From Bacteroidota bacterium (GTDB lineage Bacteria > Bacteroidota > Bacteroidia > B-17B0 > Aurantibacillaceae): a stretch of DNA of 43,401 nt. The position numbers and the translations under genes were made by a program. The stretch lies in contig JAAFIQ010000025.1 in the NCBI GenBank assembly GCA_013298715.1, forward strand, positions 1 to 43,401, read 5' to 3'. Within the stretch, counting starts at the first letter, position 1. Each line of letters opens with the position of its first letter. Below the pieces are notes generated by a model, which made no database searches, was not told where the DNA came from, and was given only the letters and a program-made list of their open reading frames with translations. Shown here piece by piece: positions 17,569-26,304 of this stretch.

Positions 17569-18672
17569 ATGAAACAATTTTTTTTCATAATCGTTTTATT
17601 AATTCCAACTTTTTTTCTTGGTCAAAATTTTGATTCTTTACTTACTGTGGCAAACAATTTACCGCACGATAGCGACAAAGTAAATTTATTATACAAACAA
17701 GGTTTTGAAAAGCGTGTATCGGATGCTCAATACAGTTATTTATGCGCCAAACAGGCAGAGGCCATTGCACAAAAATTAAGTTTGCCTTTTTATTCGGCCA
17801 AAGTAAATAATTTGCTAGGGATTTTATTTTACCGTAAAGGCGATTATAGTAGGGCAAGCTCTTACCACCAAATAGCGTTGAACTTAAGAACGGTTATTAA
17901 CGATAAACGAGGCATAGGCTTAAGTCAAGCTAATTTAGGAAATGTATACAGCGAGTTGCACCGTTACAAGTTAGCAGAGGAATGCTATTTAAAGGCCTTA
18001 CAAATAAATAACGAGTTAGGCGATTTGAAACAAAAAAATAATACGCTTTTAAATTTAGGTGCCATGTGCATGCAACAAAAAAAATACGATGCAGCAGTTA
18101 TGTACTTTAACAATGTATTAGAATTGGCTTTAAAAAATAACGATTACGAATTACAAGCAATTGCCTACAATAATTTAGCGGTTGTAAATATGACGTATTT
18201 AAAATACGAAGAATCGATTGCAAATGCCGAGAATTCTATAAAAGCTAAATTGCTTTCTGAAAATGAAATAGAAATTGCCGATAGCTATATTAATATTGCT
18301 TTAGCAAATTTAAAACTTGGAAAAAAAGATGAGAGTTGGAAATTTATTACCAAGGCAGATAGTATTATCAAAATTCATGATTATGTTGCCGCTCGCTTAA
18401 ACGCTTACAATTTTAAAAAAGATTATTTTTATGAAACAAAAAATTATGAGCAAGCTTTTTTAAATTTAAAGGCCTACAATGCCTTAAACGATTCTATTAC
18501 AATGAGTGCAGAAAACGTGAAATATGAAAACGATTTTGTTGAAAATTTTGAGGTTAAAAAACCAGTAGAAAATGTTCCAAAAGGTAATTCAGGTATCTAT
18601 TTATTTTTTACCTTGTTCTTAGGTTTAATTATTGGTGCGTGTTTATTTGCATTAAAAAACAAACGTGAGTAA
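17569..18672 (+). CDS. Exported tetratricopeptide repeat protein
   Basis: A 367-residue protein with a signal peptide (cleavage after about GQ, 18-19), six to seven TPR-type helical hairpins (about 25-310; e.g. LGIL..RKGDYSRASSYHQIAL, LGNVYSELHRYKLAEECY, LGAMCMQQKKYDAAVMYF, NNLAVVNMTYLKYEESIA) and one membrane helix near 341-361 followed by a five-residue basic tail. TPRs bind partner proteins, here in the periplasm. In Bacteroidota this layout often precedes a histidine kinase or HTH domain; here the protein stops after the helix, so it may be a short form lacking an output domain. It overlaps the next gene by eight bases. Confidence 0.8.
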   Translation: MKQFFFIIVLLIPTFFLGQNFDSLLTVANNLPHDSDKVNLLYKQGFEKRVSDAQYSYLCAKQAEAIAQKLSLPFYSAKVNNLLGILFYRKGDYSRASSYHQIALNLRTVINDKRGIGLSQANLGNVYSELHRYKLAEECYLKALQINNELGDLKQKNNTLLNLGAMCMQQKKYDAAVMYFNNVLELALKNNDYELQAIAYNNLAVVNMTYLKYEESIANAENSIKAKLLSENEIEIADSYINIALANLKLGKKDESWKFITKADSIIKIHDYVAARLNAYNFKKDYFYETKNYEQAFLNLKAYNALNDSITMSAENVKYENDFVENFEVKKPVENVPKGNSGIYLFFTLFLGLIIGACLFALKNKRE

Positions 18673-19006
18673 AAAAGAAAAAAATAGAATTAATGTGGTT
18701 TATAGCACGAACCCTAATTTTAAATTTGAGGAAGAAGACGCCTCAGAAGAGTTAACATTGCCCAATAACCAACAACACTTAAAAGTTTATTTAGATAGAT
18801 TAGGTGGTGATAAATTTGTAAGTAGAGTTGAAGGATTTATTGGTAGTAAAGCCGATTTAGAAAAGCTTGGAAAATTATTAAAACAAAAATGTGGTGTTGG
18901 CGGTAGCGTTAAAGATGGAAGTATTTTGATACAAGGCAACCATAGAGATAAGCTAGTAGATTTATTAATTAAAGAAAAGTATCAAGCTAAAAAAGCTGGA
19001 GGTTAG
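18665..19006 (+). CDS. SUI1/eIF1-like translation initiation factor (YciH family)
   Basis: The 113 residues end in the SUI1 fold (about 40-113): VYLDRLGGDKFVSRVEGF, LEKLGKLLKQKCGVGGSV, DGSILIQGNHRDKLVDLL. The pattern xLKxxCGxGGxxKxGxIxIQGxxR is diagnostic of eIF1/YciH. In bacteria YciH has been linked to start-site fidelity and translation under stress, but its normal role is not settled. The start is GTG at 18665, inside the last codons of the TPR gene; no ATG occurs in frame. Coupling to the TPR gene is by an eight-base overlap. Confidence 0.88.
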   Translation: MSKKEKNRINVVYSTNPNFKFEEEDASEELTLPNNQQHLKVYLDRLGGDKFVSRVEGFIGSKADLEKLGKLLKQKCGVGGSVKDGSILIQGNHRDKLVDLLIKEKYQAKKAGG

Positions 19007-19045
19007 ATTTGGATGGTTGTTATGAGAATTAAATAACAAAATAAA

Positions 19046-19552
19046 ATGACGCCATTGTTTAAAAAATTAAATTTTAAAGAGCAACAACGTGTTCTGGTAA
19101 TTAATGGTCCAAGTTCATTTGAAGAGGAATTGAACGCCATTTCTGAATTCACAAAAATTGAAAGAGAAATTAAAAAAAAATCAAAAATTGAGTTTGCGAT
19201 AGTTTTTGTTTTAACGCAGGAACAAATCGATAATTCTATAAAATTAATTTTCCCTAAACTTGAAGGCGATGCAATTTTATGGTTTTGTTATCCCAAAGGA
19301 ACGTCTAAAAATTACAAATGCGCTTTTAATAGGGATAACGGCTGGGCAACACTTGGGAAGTATAATCTTGAAGGCGTTAGGCAGGTGGCAATTGATGAGG
19401 ATTGGAGCGCTTTGAGGTTTAGAAAAATTGAATACATAAAAACATTAACAAGGCACAAAAGCTTGGCTATATCGAAAGAAGGGAAATCACGTGCTAAAAA
19501 AATTAACTCACTTTGCCTGAAAAGATCTTGGTATTATACCAAATGTATATAA
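19046..19552 (+). CDS. DUF3052-like small protein with a repeat-derived end
   Basis: A 168-residue basic soluble protein. The core LWFCYPKGTSKNYKCAFNR near 93-111 and GVRQVAIDEDWSALRFR near 124-140 resembles Bacteroidota proteins annotated DUF3052, of unknown function. The last five codons (Y164 to I168) and the stop lie inside the 162-bp repeat element that starts at 19536, so the element has probably replaced the original end. The preceding stretch (KSRAKKINSLCLKRSW) also looks unlike a conserved tail. The core is intact, so the protein may still work. It follows the SUI1 gene by 39 bases on the same strand. Confidence 0.65.
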   Translation: MTPLFKKLNFKEQQRVLVINGPSSFEEELNAISEFTKIEREIKKKSKIEFAIVFVLTQEQIDNSIKLIFPKLEGDAILWFCYPKGTSKNYKCAFNRDNGWATLGKYNLEGVRQVAIDEDWSALRFRKIEYIKTLTRHKSLAISKEGKSRAKKINSLCLKRSWYYTKCI

Positions 19553-19697
19553 TATATAGTCCAAAAATCTGATGAAAATTTTCAATTATACAAGGCGGAA
19601 AACGCAGGCATAGCTAGAAGCTACGTCGAGTATTTCCAACGAAGTAGAATTGGAAATTTTCGATGAGATTGGACTAGATATTATATATATTTGGTAT
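19536..19697. repeat. 162-bp long-hairpin element, copy 2
   Basis: This is the reverse complement of 4292-4453, identical as far as I can check by eye. It lies between the DUF3052-like gene and the terminator of the convergent OmpA gene, and overlaps the 3' end of the former. Seven extra bases before it (from 19529) extend the left end into a small palindrome, TTGGTATTATACCAA. As in copy 1, the ends carry outward-facing TAnnTTTG motifs: TATATTTG reads rightward at 19687-19694, toward the OmpA terminator, and TACATTTG reads leftward on the minus strand at the other end. Confidence 0.9.
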
Positions 19698-19728
19698 TAT
19701 TAAATAACGTAAGCCCGCAAACCGTTAT

Positions 19729-19760
19729 AAAAAAACGCCCCTACATTTAGGAGCGTTTCT
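19729..19760 (-). terminator. Rho-independent terminator of the OmpA/TSP3 gene
   Basis: On the minus strand AAACGCTCCTA and TAGGGGCGTTT form a stem with one mismatch and a four-base loop, followed by a run of T. It begins about 24 bases after the stop at 19783. Confidence 0.85.
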
Positions 19761-19782
19761 TATAATCTATAAATTAAACTTA

Positions 19783-21210
19783 TTATTGCTCAAAAGTTAC
19801 TTTAAACTCAACCCTACGGTTTTTAGTTCTACCAGCAGCGGTTTTATTATCTGCTATTGGTCTTTCCATTCCGTAACCTTTTGCTGATAACTTATTAGGA
19901 ACACCTTTATCTTGTAAATATTTCATTACTGCATTAGCGCGGCGTTGCGATAAATCTTTGTTTGCTGTTGCATTACCAACATTATCTGTATGTCCATCCA
20001 CCTCAGTATCCCACGTTGGATTAGATTTTAATACAGAAACTACATTATCCAAAATTCCGTATGAAGTTTTCTTAATTACGTCTTTTCCAGTCTCAAACTG
20101 AATACCAGTCATCGCCTGTTTAAAGATTTGTTTTGCTTTATCATCTAGTTTTACTTCTGGGCAACCATCGTTACTTACAGGGCCAGCAACATTAGGGCAT
20201 CTATCTACATCATCTGCTAAACCATCACCATCTGTATCAGGACAACCTTTTGTTTCTTTTTTACCAGCTACTTTAGGGCAAGCATCTTCACTATCTTGTA
20301 TGCCATCACCATCGCTATCAGGGCAACCCATAAATTCTTTAATACCTGCAACTGTTGGGCATTTATCTTCGCTATCTTGAATACCATCGCCATCCGTATC
20401 AGGGCAACCCGCAAATGCAGAAACACCAAATACAGTTGGGCATTTATCTTCATTATCAGGAATACCATCTTTATCTTTATCTAAATTAACTTCCGTATAT
20501 TTTATGTCAGATAAATAATAATAGGCTTTTGTGCTGGCAAAACTCACACTGTATTTGCTCTGAATAGCCTCAGTTGCAAAATTTTTATTAAATACACCAA
20601 AAACCATGTATTGCTCGCCTCCTTTAGCAGCGTATACTGCACTTAATTCTGTCCAGTCTTTAATGTTGGTTACTTTTTCAGTAAAGCTTAATTGAGGCTC
20701 GGCGCTCATTCTATTGTCATTTGCTTCTTTAACTTGCGTATTGCTAAACATTACTCCCCAGCCAGACGTAGCAAAGCCCGAGTAATCTGCTAAGCTAATG
20801 TTAAAAGAAACTTTATATGTTTTACCTTGAACCAAAGGTTCTGCAAGTTTAACTTGTAAATACTCGGCGTAGTTTTCGTTTATAGTTGTACAAACTTCTT
20901 TAAAACCTTTCAATTTACATTCTTTAGCGGTATTATAAGTAATTAACCCAAAATAATTTTTAGAACCCAAAGTATCTTGCAAACCCACATAATTTCCAGG
21001 AATACCAAGAGCTTGAGCAGATTTCTTTTTGAAACTAAATAAGTCTACAGTAGCCTTATTAGCGTTTGTAAAACGATTATCGAGTCCAATTTGATGAAAC
21101 CCTTTAGGGACAAGAGAATCGCGGTACTTAATTGTAATTGTTTTGTTTTGGGCACTAACAACATTCGCTAGCGCTGTTAGGATTAAAAATGAAATCCAGA
21201 TTTTTTTCAT
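19783..21210 (-). CDS. OmpA-family outer-membrane protein with TSP3 repeats
   Basis: The 475 residues comprise a signal peptide (ending VSAQ, about 21), an N-terminal domain of about 220 residues that looks like a carbohydrate- or ligand-binding beta-sandwich, four calcium-binding thrombospondin type 3 repeats (about 242-350; DTDGDGIQDSEDKCP type), and a C-terminal OmpA peptidoglycan-binding domain (about 365-475) with VDGHTDNVG and LSQRRANAVMKYL plus NRRVEF. It should sit in the outer membrane or periplasm and tie it to peptidoglycan. The TSP3 repeats are also visible as DNA-level repeats. A full -7 element lies upstream and a strong terminator downstream, so it is monocistronic. Confidence 0.88.
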   Translation of the reverse strand: MKKIWISFLILTALANVVSAQNKTITIKYRDSLVPKGFHQIGLDNRFTNANKATVDLFSFKKKSAQALGIPGNYVGLQDTLGSKNYFGLITYNTAKECKLKGFKEVCTTINENYAEYLQVKLAEPLVQGKTYKVSFNISLADYSGFATSGWGVMFSNTQVKEANDNRMSAEPQLSFTEKVTNIKDWTELSAVYAAKGGEQYMVFGVFNKNFATEAIQSKYSVSFASTKAYYYLSDIKYTEVNLDKDKDGIPDNEDKCPTVFGVSAFAGCPDTDGDGIQDSEDKCPTVAGIKEFMGCPDSDGDGIQDSEDACPKVAGKKETKGCPDTDGDGLADDVDRCPNVAGPVSNDGCPEVKLDDKAKQIFKQAMTGIQFETGKDVIKKTSYGILDNVVSVLKSNPTWDTEVDGHTDNVGNATANKDLSQRRANAVMKYLQDKGVPNKLSAKGYGMERPIADNKTAAGRTKNRRVEFKVTFEQ

Positions 21211-21235
21211 ACTTTTTTGTTTAAAATTTAAGTGG

Positions 21236-21243
21236 CAAATATA
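21236..21243 (-). promoter_or_regulatory. -7 promoter element of the OmpA/TSP3 gene
   Basis: Minus strand TATATTTG, a full match to TAnnTTTG, ends 25 bases before the ATG at 21210. No TTTG is seen at the proper -33 spacing. Confidence 0.5.
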
Positions 21244-21423
21244 GCACTAAAGAATTAAACCTGACTGATAAATATTTTTTAAACCATTTCGACTAAAATT
21301 AACTCAACGTAGTTTACTTAAGGTAATCATGCCTGCTTCAATAACGGCAAGCAACGTTTCACAAAACAAATCCTACCTTTCACAAAGTTAGTGCTATTAA
21401 ATCGTTAATAATACCTAAACGAA

Positions 21424-21455
21424 TTTGGTTGTTCACAAACAATTAACTACTTTTG
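21424..21455 (+). promoter_or_regulatory. Bacteroidota-type promoter of the barrel/lipoprotein operon
   Basis: TTTG at 21424-21427 and TACTTTTG at 21448-21455 are separated by 20 bases, matching the -33/-7 consensus of the Bacteroidota housekeeping sigma factor. The ATG at 21484 follows 28 bases after the -7 element. Confidence 0.7.
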
Positions 21456-21483
21456 CGCTAAATTATAACAAATAAAAACAATT

Positions 21484-22488
21484 ATGAACAAAAAAATCTT
21501 AATGATGGCTTTATTGAGTTCGGCTGTTTACGCCAACGCTCAAGAGGCAACTACCGATGATGACAAGGTGGTTAAGAACAAAAAAGGTCATGAAATATTG
21601 CCAAAAGCTGGCGATATTGGCCTTGGATTTAACGCAATTCCTGTGTTAAACTTCCTACAAAACACTGCGCGTTTAAATTCAAACATTGGTAACAATGCGA
21701 ACAGCGTGAACACCTATGTGAACGATGTTAACAATCAAATTGTAGGTAAATATTTTTTATCTAATAATACTGCTTTAAGAGCAAGAATTTCAATTAACAC
21801 AACTTCTGGCGCTAACATTTACCTTGTTCAAGATGCGAAAGCGCGTTTTGATGCTTCAAAAGGAACTATTGATGATCAGTTAGCTGCTCAATTAATTCGT
21901 GTTGAAGACAAAGCTACTTACGCTAAAAGTAATATTAACTTAGCTGTTGGTTACGAAATGCGTCGTGGTTACAGAAGATTACAAGGTTTTTATGGCGGAG
22001 AATTTTTAGTTGGTGGTAGCAGTGCTCGTCAATTCAATACTTATGGTAATGAATTTAGTGCTGACATTACCACGGGTTCTGATTTCGTTAACAACTTTGA
22101 TAACGGAAACACTTCTGTTCAACAACACAATACTACGCGTATTTCCCGAAATCTTGCTATAAGAGAAAGAGGTAACTTCCGTTTAGGTTTACGTGGTTTT
22201 GTTGGCGTTGAATATTTCTTTGCCCCTAAAATCTCAGTAGGTGCTGAATTTGGTTGGGGTTATGCTTTAAACTGGAGACGTGGACAAATTGTTGACCGTG
22301 AGGTTTACCAAATTGGTCAAGATGGTCCTAAAGTATTTAACGAAGAAGTTTTTGTTGACTCAAAACAAACGCAACGTGGTTTTTCAGTTGATAACAACAG
22401 CAACAGCGGTTTCTCTATGAATAATTTATTAGGTAACCAAAACTTAAACGGTGGTTCAGGTGCAATCACTTTAATTTTCCATTTCTAA
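21484..22488 (+). CDS. Exported beta-barrel-like outer membrane protein
   Basis: A 334-residue protein with signal peptide (cleavage after NAQ at about 20). The rest alternates polar and hydrophobic residues and shows several barrel-like hairpins: GKYFLSNNTALRARISINTT, NLAVGYEMRRGYRRLQGFYGGEFLVG, LGLRGFVGVEYFFAPKISVGAEFGWGYAL, and a C-terminal strand ending in phenylalanine (AITLIFHF), the usual signal for BamA insertion. I do not recognise a specific family. It shares an apparent operon with the lipoprotein gene 37 bases downstream, which suggests a common surface role. Function unknown. Confidence 0.7.
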   Translation: MNKKILMMALLSSAVYANAQEATTDDDKVVKNKKGHEILPKAGDIGLGFNAIPVLNFLQNTARLNSNIGNNANSVNTYVNDVNNQIVGKYFLSNNTALRARISINTTSGANIYLVQDAKARFDASKGTIDDQLAAQLIRVEDKATYAKSNINLAVGYEMRRGYRRLQGFYGGEFLVGGSSARQFNTYGNEFSADITTGSDFVNNFDNGNTSVQQHNTTRISRNLAIRERGNFRLGLRGFVGVEYFFAPKISVGAEFGWGYALNWRRGQIVDREVYQIGQDGPKVFNEEVFVDSKQTQRGFSVDNNSNSGFSMNNLLGNQNLNGGSGAITLIFHF

Positions 22489-22525
22489 TCAAAAAAATAA
22501 ATAATAAATTTTAAAATTAAATAAT

Positions 22526-23494
22526 ATGAAAAAAATAGCTTTAACATTATCAGTAGTTGCTTTATTGGCATCTTGTAGAAAACCAGAAGAGAAAACCTTA
22601 TCAGTAACTGAAACAACAGGAACAGCTACAGTAAAAGGTGTGGTAACAAAAAATATTTTCACTAACAATGGTGGTACTTTTACCAGTAACGGACAAGTTG
22701 CTGCACAAGGTGCAAAAGTAATTATTCGTGTTGCAAAATCAGCTTTATACCCTAGCTCAGGCGCTTTAGGTTTTGATACTTATATGACTACAACAGATGC
22801 ACAAGGTTTATATTCACTTGATATTAAAACTTCTGGTAACGGTGGTACAAATGCTGGCATGGTAATTGAAGATTGGATGGGTACTTTAGATACATTATTA
22901 AACGGTACAATTAAAACTGGTTTAGCTGCTCGCTTCCCTGGAACTCAAGCAAATCTTATTCTAACAACTGGTGGTACTCAACAAATTAATCACAACTCTA
23001 ATGGCGTTTTAGTTAATTCAAACCCTAACAACAACAATATGATGATTGGTACTGCTAGTATTAGTGGTACAGTTGGTGCTCAAGTACCTGTATTATCAAG
23101 AGCTACTCCTACTAACGCTTATGCTCTATCACCTTCTTCACCTTCTGTTGTTCCTGTTGTTGGAAGAACTGTATATATGAGCTTTGATAAAGATCCATTT
23201 ATCTTAATGTCTAAAATGTATACTACTACAACTTCAGCAGGCGGCGCTTACACGTTCACTTTCAACACAGTTGCTATGAACACACCTGGTATGAACCAAA
23301 ATGCTTCTATTTGGGTTGCTGATTATTCAACAGTACAAGACACTGTTAAAACTACCACTGCACCAGCTAGCACAATTACCGTAACTGGTAAAACTGGTGT
23401 TTATGGTAACGTAATGCAAACTCAAAATAGCTTATTTAATAACGAAATTAGAAATGCTGTAAACTTTACTTACGGTACTTTTACTGCTAACTAA
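22526..23494 (+). CDS. Lipoprotein, unknown function
   Basis: The 322-residue product begins with a lipoprotein signal: MKKIALTLSVVALLASC with the lipidated cysteine at 17, followed by Arg-Lys, so there is no obvious inner-membrane retention signal. The mature part is rich in Thr, Ser, Asn and Gly and consists of predicted beta-strands. Phrases such as ATVKGVVTKNIF and GLYSLDIKTSG suggest carboxypeptidase-regulatory-like beta-sandwich domains, at least two of them (about 35-110 and 175-260). It ends at a strong terminator. It is the second gene of the unit driven from 21424-21455. Confidence 0.7.
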   Translation: MKKIALTLSVVALLASCRKPEEKTLSVTETTGTATVKGVVTKNIFTNNGGTFTSNGQVAAQGAKVIIRVAKSALYPSSGALGFDTYMTTTDAQGLYSLDIKTSGNGGTNAGMVIEDWMGTLDTLLNGTIKTGLAARFPGTQANLILTTGGTQQINHNSNGVLVNSNPNNNNMMIGTASISGTVGAQVPVLSRATPTNAYALSPSSPSVVPVVGRTVYMSFDKDPFILMSKMYTTTTSAGGAYTFTFNTVAMNTPGMNQNASIWVADYSTVQDTVKTTTAPASTITVTGKTGVYGNVMQTQNSLFNNEIRNAVNFTYGTFTAN

Positions 23495-23515
23495 TTTTAA
23501 ATTAAAATTTAAATT

Positions 23516-23544
23516 AAAGGCTACCAAAATTGGTAGCCTTTTTT
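23516..23544 (+). terminator. Rho-independent terminator of the lipoprotein gene
   Basis: AAGGCTACCA and TGGTAGCCTT form a perfect ten-pair stem with a four-base loop and a following T run, 22 bases after the lipoprotein stop codon. Confidence 0.92.
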
Positions 23545-23648
23545 GTTGAATAAAAGTTGCTGTTTCTAAAGCTGTGCTAAACTAAAAAATGGTTTCTATT
23601 CTATTTTCTAAGAGGCTGAAAATCTGGAAACACATGACCAAATCTTGG

Positions 23649-24242
23649 TCACTTTTGGCGCTTCTTAAGCACAGCTTCAATATCTTTTAAACTTTTTCCT
23701 TTGGCTTTTAGTAATAATAGGTAATGAAAAAGTAAATCGGAGGCTTCTTCTAAAAATAATTCATCGTTGTTTGTAACGGCTTCAATTACTGTTTCTACAG
23801 CTTCTTCACCTACTTTTTGAGCCATTTTATTTATGCCTTTATTAAACATTTTGTTTACGTAAGATCCTTCAGTAGGGAAGTTAATGCGCTGTTCAATAAT
23901 GTTCTCGAGTTCGTAAATAAATCCTGTTGCTTTATTTTTCTCCTCAAAACAAGTGTCACTTCCTGTGTGGCAAACAGGTCCAACAGGGTTTGCGTAAATT
24001 AACAACGTATCTTTATCGCAATCTAATTTTATATCAAACACATTTAAAAAATTTCCACTCTCTTCGCCTTTCGTCCAAAGTCTATTTTTACTTCTCGAAA
24101 AAAAAGTAACTTTTTTTGTCTCTAAGGTTTTTGCCAAGGCTTTGCTATTCATGTAACCCAACATTAAAACTTTTTGCGTTGTGTTATCTTGAATTATTGC
24201 TGGAATTAAACCATCTACTGATTTTGTAAAATCTGGATTCAT
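23649..24242 (-). CDS. hisI: Bifunctional phosphoribosyl-AMP cyclohydrolase / phosphoribosyl-ATP diphosphatase
   Basis: HisIE carries out steps two and three of histidine synthesis: hydrolysis of PR-ATP to PR-AMP and opening of the adenine ring. The first about 105 residues are the cyclohydrolase, with [16 protein letters not shown] and the metal-binding DCDKDTLLI and [14 protein letters not shown] cysteine segment; the rest (about 108-197) is the diphosphatase, with [10 protein letters not shown] and [12 protein letters not shown]. The 197 residues are normal for the fused form. It is the last gene of the operon and its ATG overlaps the hisF stop by four bases. A small hairpin (TGACCAA/TTGGTCA) spans the stop codon but lacks a T run. 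Confidence 0.95.
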   Translation of the reverse strand: MNPDFTKSVDGLIPAIIQDNTTQKVLMLGYMNSKALAKTLETKKVTFFSRSKNRLWTKGEESGNFLNVFDIKLDCDKDTLLIYANPVGPVCHTGSDTCFEEKNKATGFIYELENIIEQRINFPTEGSYVNKMFNKGINKMAQKVGEEAVETVIEAVTNNDELFLEEASDLLFHYLLLLKAKGKSLKDIEAVLKKRQK

Positions 24243-24991
24243 CGTATTGAAATATGTTTTTGTTTTAAATAATTTTTTAGATCAAAAATTGAAATTTCGT
24301 TGAAGTGAAAAATACTTGCTGCTAATGCTGCATCTGCTTTGCCTTTTTCAAACACGTCGAAAAAATGTTCTTTTGCTCCTGCACCACCACTTGCAATAAC
24401 AGGTATATTAACGCTTTCAGAAATTGCAGCAGTAATGTCAATCGAAAAACCATTTTTTGTACCATCGCTATTCATTGAGGTTAATAAAATCTCTCCAGCA
24501 CCTTCGTTGCAAACCTGTTTTGCCCAATTCAATGCTAGTAATTCCGTCTTTACTTTTCCTCCGTTAGTAAAAACGTACCAATTGTTATTTACATAATTTG
24601 TATCAATGGCAACAACCACACACTGACTTCCAAAAGTTTGTGCTAAATCGTTCACCAAATTTTTATTGGTAACAGCTGACGTGTTTACAGAAATTTTATC
24701 AGCGCCACAATTCAATAAATGCGAAACATCTTCAACACTATTAATACCACCACCAACTGTAAACGGAATATTAATCTGTTTAGAAATTTGCATCACCAAT
24801 TCTGACAGTGTTTTTCTTTTTTCGTTAGTTGCAGAAATATCTAAAAAAACCAATTCATCTGCACCTTGCTCACTATATAATTTTGCTAATTCAATAGGAT
24901 TACCGGCATCTCTTATTGATTCAAAATTAATGCCTTTAACGGTTCTGCCGTCTTTAATATCCAAGCAAGGTATTATTCGTTTTGTTAGCAC
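24239..24991 (-). CDS. hisF: Imidazole glycerol phosphate synthase, cyclase subunit
   Basis: HisF is the TIM-barrel half of the synthase; with ammonia from HisH it turns PRFAR into imidazole glycerol phosphate and AICAR. The 250 residues start [20 protein letters not shown] with the catalytic Asp at 11; the second catalytic Asp is in VVVAIDTNY near 130. Phosphate-binding glycines are in FTVGGGI and IASGGAG. It lies four bases after hisA and overlaps hisI by four bases, so translation is coupled. Confidence 0.96.
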   Translation of the reverse strand: MLTKRIIPCLDIKDGRTVKGINFESIRDAGNPIELAKLYSEQGADELVFLDISATNEKRKTLSELVMQISKQINIPFTVGGGINSVEDVSHLLNCGADKISVNTSAVTNKNLVNDLAQTFGSQCVVVAIDTNYVNNNWYVFTNGGKVKTELLALNWAKQVCNEGAGEILLTSMNSDGTKNGFSIDITAAISESVNIPVIASGGAGAKEHFFDVFEKGKADAALAASIFHFNEISIFDLKNYLKQKHISIR

Positions 24992-24995
24992 AGTA

Positions 24996-25721
24996 TTAGT
25001 TTTTTTTAATCCAGTTTTTTAATTCGTTTAATGTAATTTTATTTTCGTAAAGTGCTTTACCAACAATTGCACCTTTGCAACCTATGGTTTTTAACTCATC
25101 TAAATTTGTTAAACTATTTACACCACCACTTGCAATAAAATGCAACATAGGAAATGTAGCAATAATTTTTTTATACAATTCATTCGACGTGCCTTGCAAC
25201 ATGCCGTCTTTACTTATGTCTGTGCAAAAAGCTTGCGTAAGATTATTTTTTAAAGCTTCTTTTAAAAAATCCATAATAGAAATTGTTGTTTCTTCAATCC
25301 AACCAGAGATGGCTAATTTCTCATCTTTCACATCTGCACCTAACAAAAGTTTATCACTTCCATACTTTTTAATCCACTCATAAAACAATTGAGGTTCTTT
25401 CACCGCAATGCTTCCAAGTGTTGCTATTGCAGCGCCCGAGTTAAAAACAACTTGCAAGGCCTTCTCGTTTTTTATTCCTCCACCAAAATCAATTATCAAT
25501 TTTGTTTTTGAAGCCAGTAATTCAAGTACTTTCCAATTCACTACTTCGCCTTTTTTTGCACCATCTAAATCTACCAAATGCAAACGGGTAATACCTACAT
25601 CTTCAAATTGGAAAGCTACTTCTAACGGGTTTTCGTTGTAAATAATTTTTGCAGCGTAATTGCCTTGTATAAGACGCACACATTTTCCTTCAATTAAATC
25701 TATGGCTGGTATTATTTGCAT
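24996..25721 (-). CDS. hisA: Phosphoribosylformimino-5-aminoimidazole carboxamide ribotide isomerase
   Basis: HisA performs the Amadori rearrangement of ProFAR to PRFAR, step four. The 241-residue TIM barrel begins [17 protein letters not shown] with catalytic Asp 8; the second catalytic Asp lies in [10 protein letters not shown] near 130, and the phosphate sites are in DFGGGIK and [10 protein letters not shown]. It is homologous to HisF, and the two genes are adjacent. One base separates it from hisH. Confidence 0.95.
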   Translation of the reverse strand: MQIIPAIDLIEGKCVRLIQGNYAAKIIYNENPLEVAFQFEDVGITRLHLVDLDGAKKGEVVNWKVLELLASKTKLIIDFGGGIKNEKALQVVFNSGAAIATLGSIAVKEPQLFYEWIKKYGSDKLLLGADVKDEKLAISGWIEETTISIMDFLKEALKNNLTQAFCTDISKDGMLQGTSNELYKKIIATFPMLHFIASGGVNSLTNLDELKTIGCKGAIVGKALYENKITLNELKNWIKKN

Positions 25722-25722
25722 A

Positions 25723-26304
25723 TTATAATTCTATAAAATTTTTTAATAACCTCTCCCCTACTTCACCCGATTTTTCAGGATGAAACTGCACACCATAAAA
25801 ATTATTTTTTTGTAAGGCACAGCAAAAATCAATTTCGTAATTGCAATCGGCAATGGAGTTGTTGCTGAGTGCGGCATAATAACTGTGTACAAAATAAAAA
25901 TAACTTTGTTCGGCTATACCTTTAAACAAATTACCTTTTAAATTTTTTACGTTATTCCAACCTACATGAGGCACTTTTTGTTGAATAGAAAATTTTTTAA
26001 TCTCTGTATCAAAAATAGTCAAGCATGTTGTATCTCCTTCTTGGCTTGATTTACATAGCAATTGCATTCCCAAACAAATTCCGAGTAAAGGTTTTTTTGT
26101 AGTACTAATAAATTCGTTTAAATCTGTTTGTTTTAAATAATTCATAGCAGATGCGGCTTCGCCCACGCCTGGAAAAATAATCTTATCCATCTGATTTAAT
26201 TTAGTTATATCATCACTCACCAAAGGCGTAACACCCAAACGCAAAAGTGCATTAGCAACCGAGTGCACATTGCCTGCATTGTATTTTATTATCCCAACTT
26301 TCAT
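25723..26304 (-). CDS. hisH: Imidazole glycerol phosphate synthase, glutamine amidotransferase subunit
   Basis: HisH is the class I glutaminase that feeds ammonia to HisF. The catalytic triad is visible: C77 in LLGICLGMQLL, and H175 and E177 in VQFHPEKSGE. The oxyanion-loop region PGVGEA is at 45-50. The 193 residues are the usual length. The stop is directly adjacent to the hisA start and the gene directly abuts hisB. Confidence 0.95.
   Translation of the reverse strand: MKVGIIKYNAGNVHSVANALLRLGVTPLVSDDITKLNQMDKIIFPGVGEAASAMNYLKQTDLNEFISTTKKPLLGICLGMQLLCKSSQEGDTTCLTIFDTEIKKFSIQQKVPHVGWNNVKNLKGNLFKGIAEQSYFYFVHSYYAALSNNSIADCNYEIDFCCALQKNNFYGVQFHPEKSGEVGERLLKNFIEL

Noticed and set aside
20140-20480. 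Short DNA repeats considered as a tandem repeat locus
   Set aside because: They encode the TSP3 calcium-binding repeats of the OmpA-family protein.
23635-23651. Hairpin TGACCAA/TTGGTCA at the end of hisI as a terminator
   Set aside because: The stem is short and no T run follows on the minus strand, so I do not list it as a terminator.
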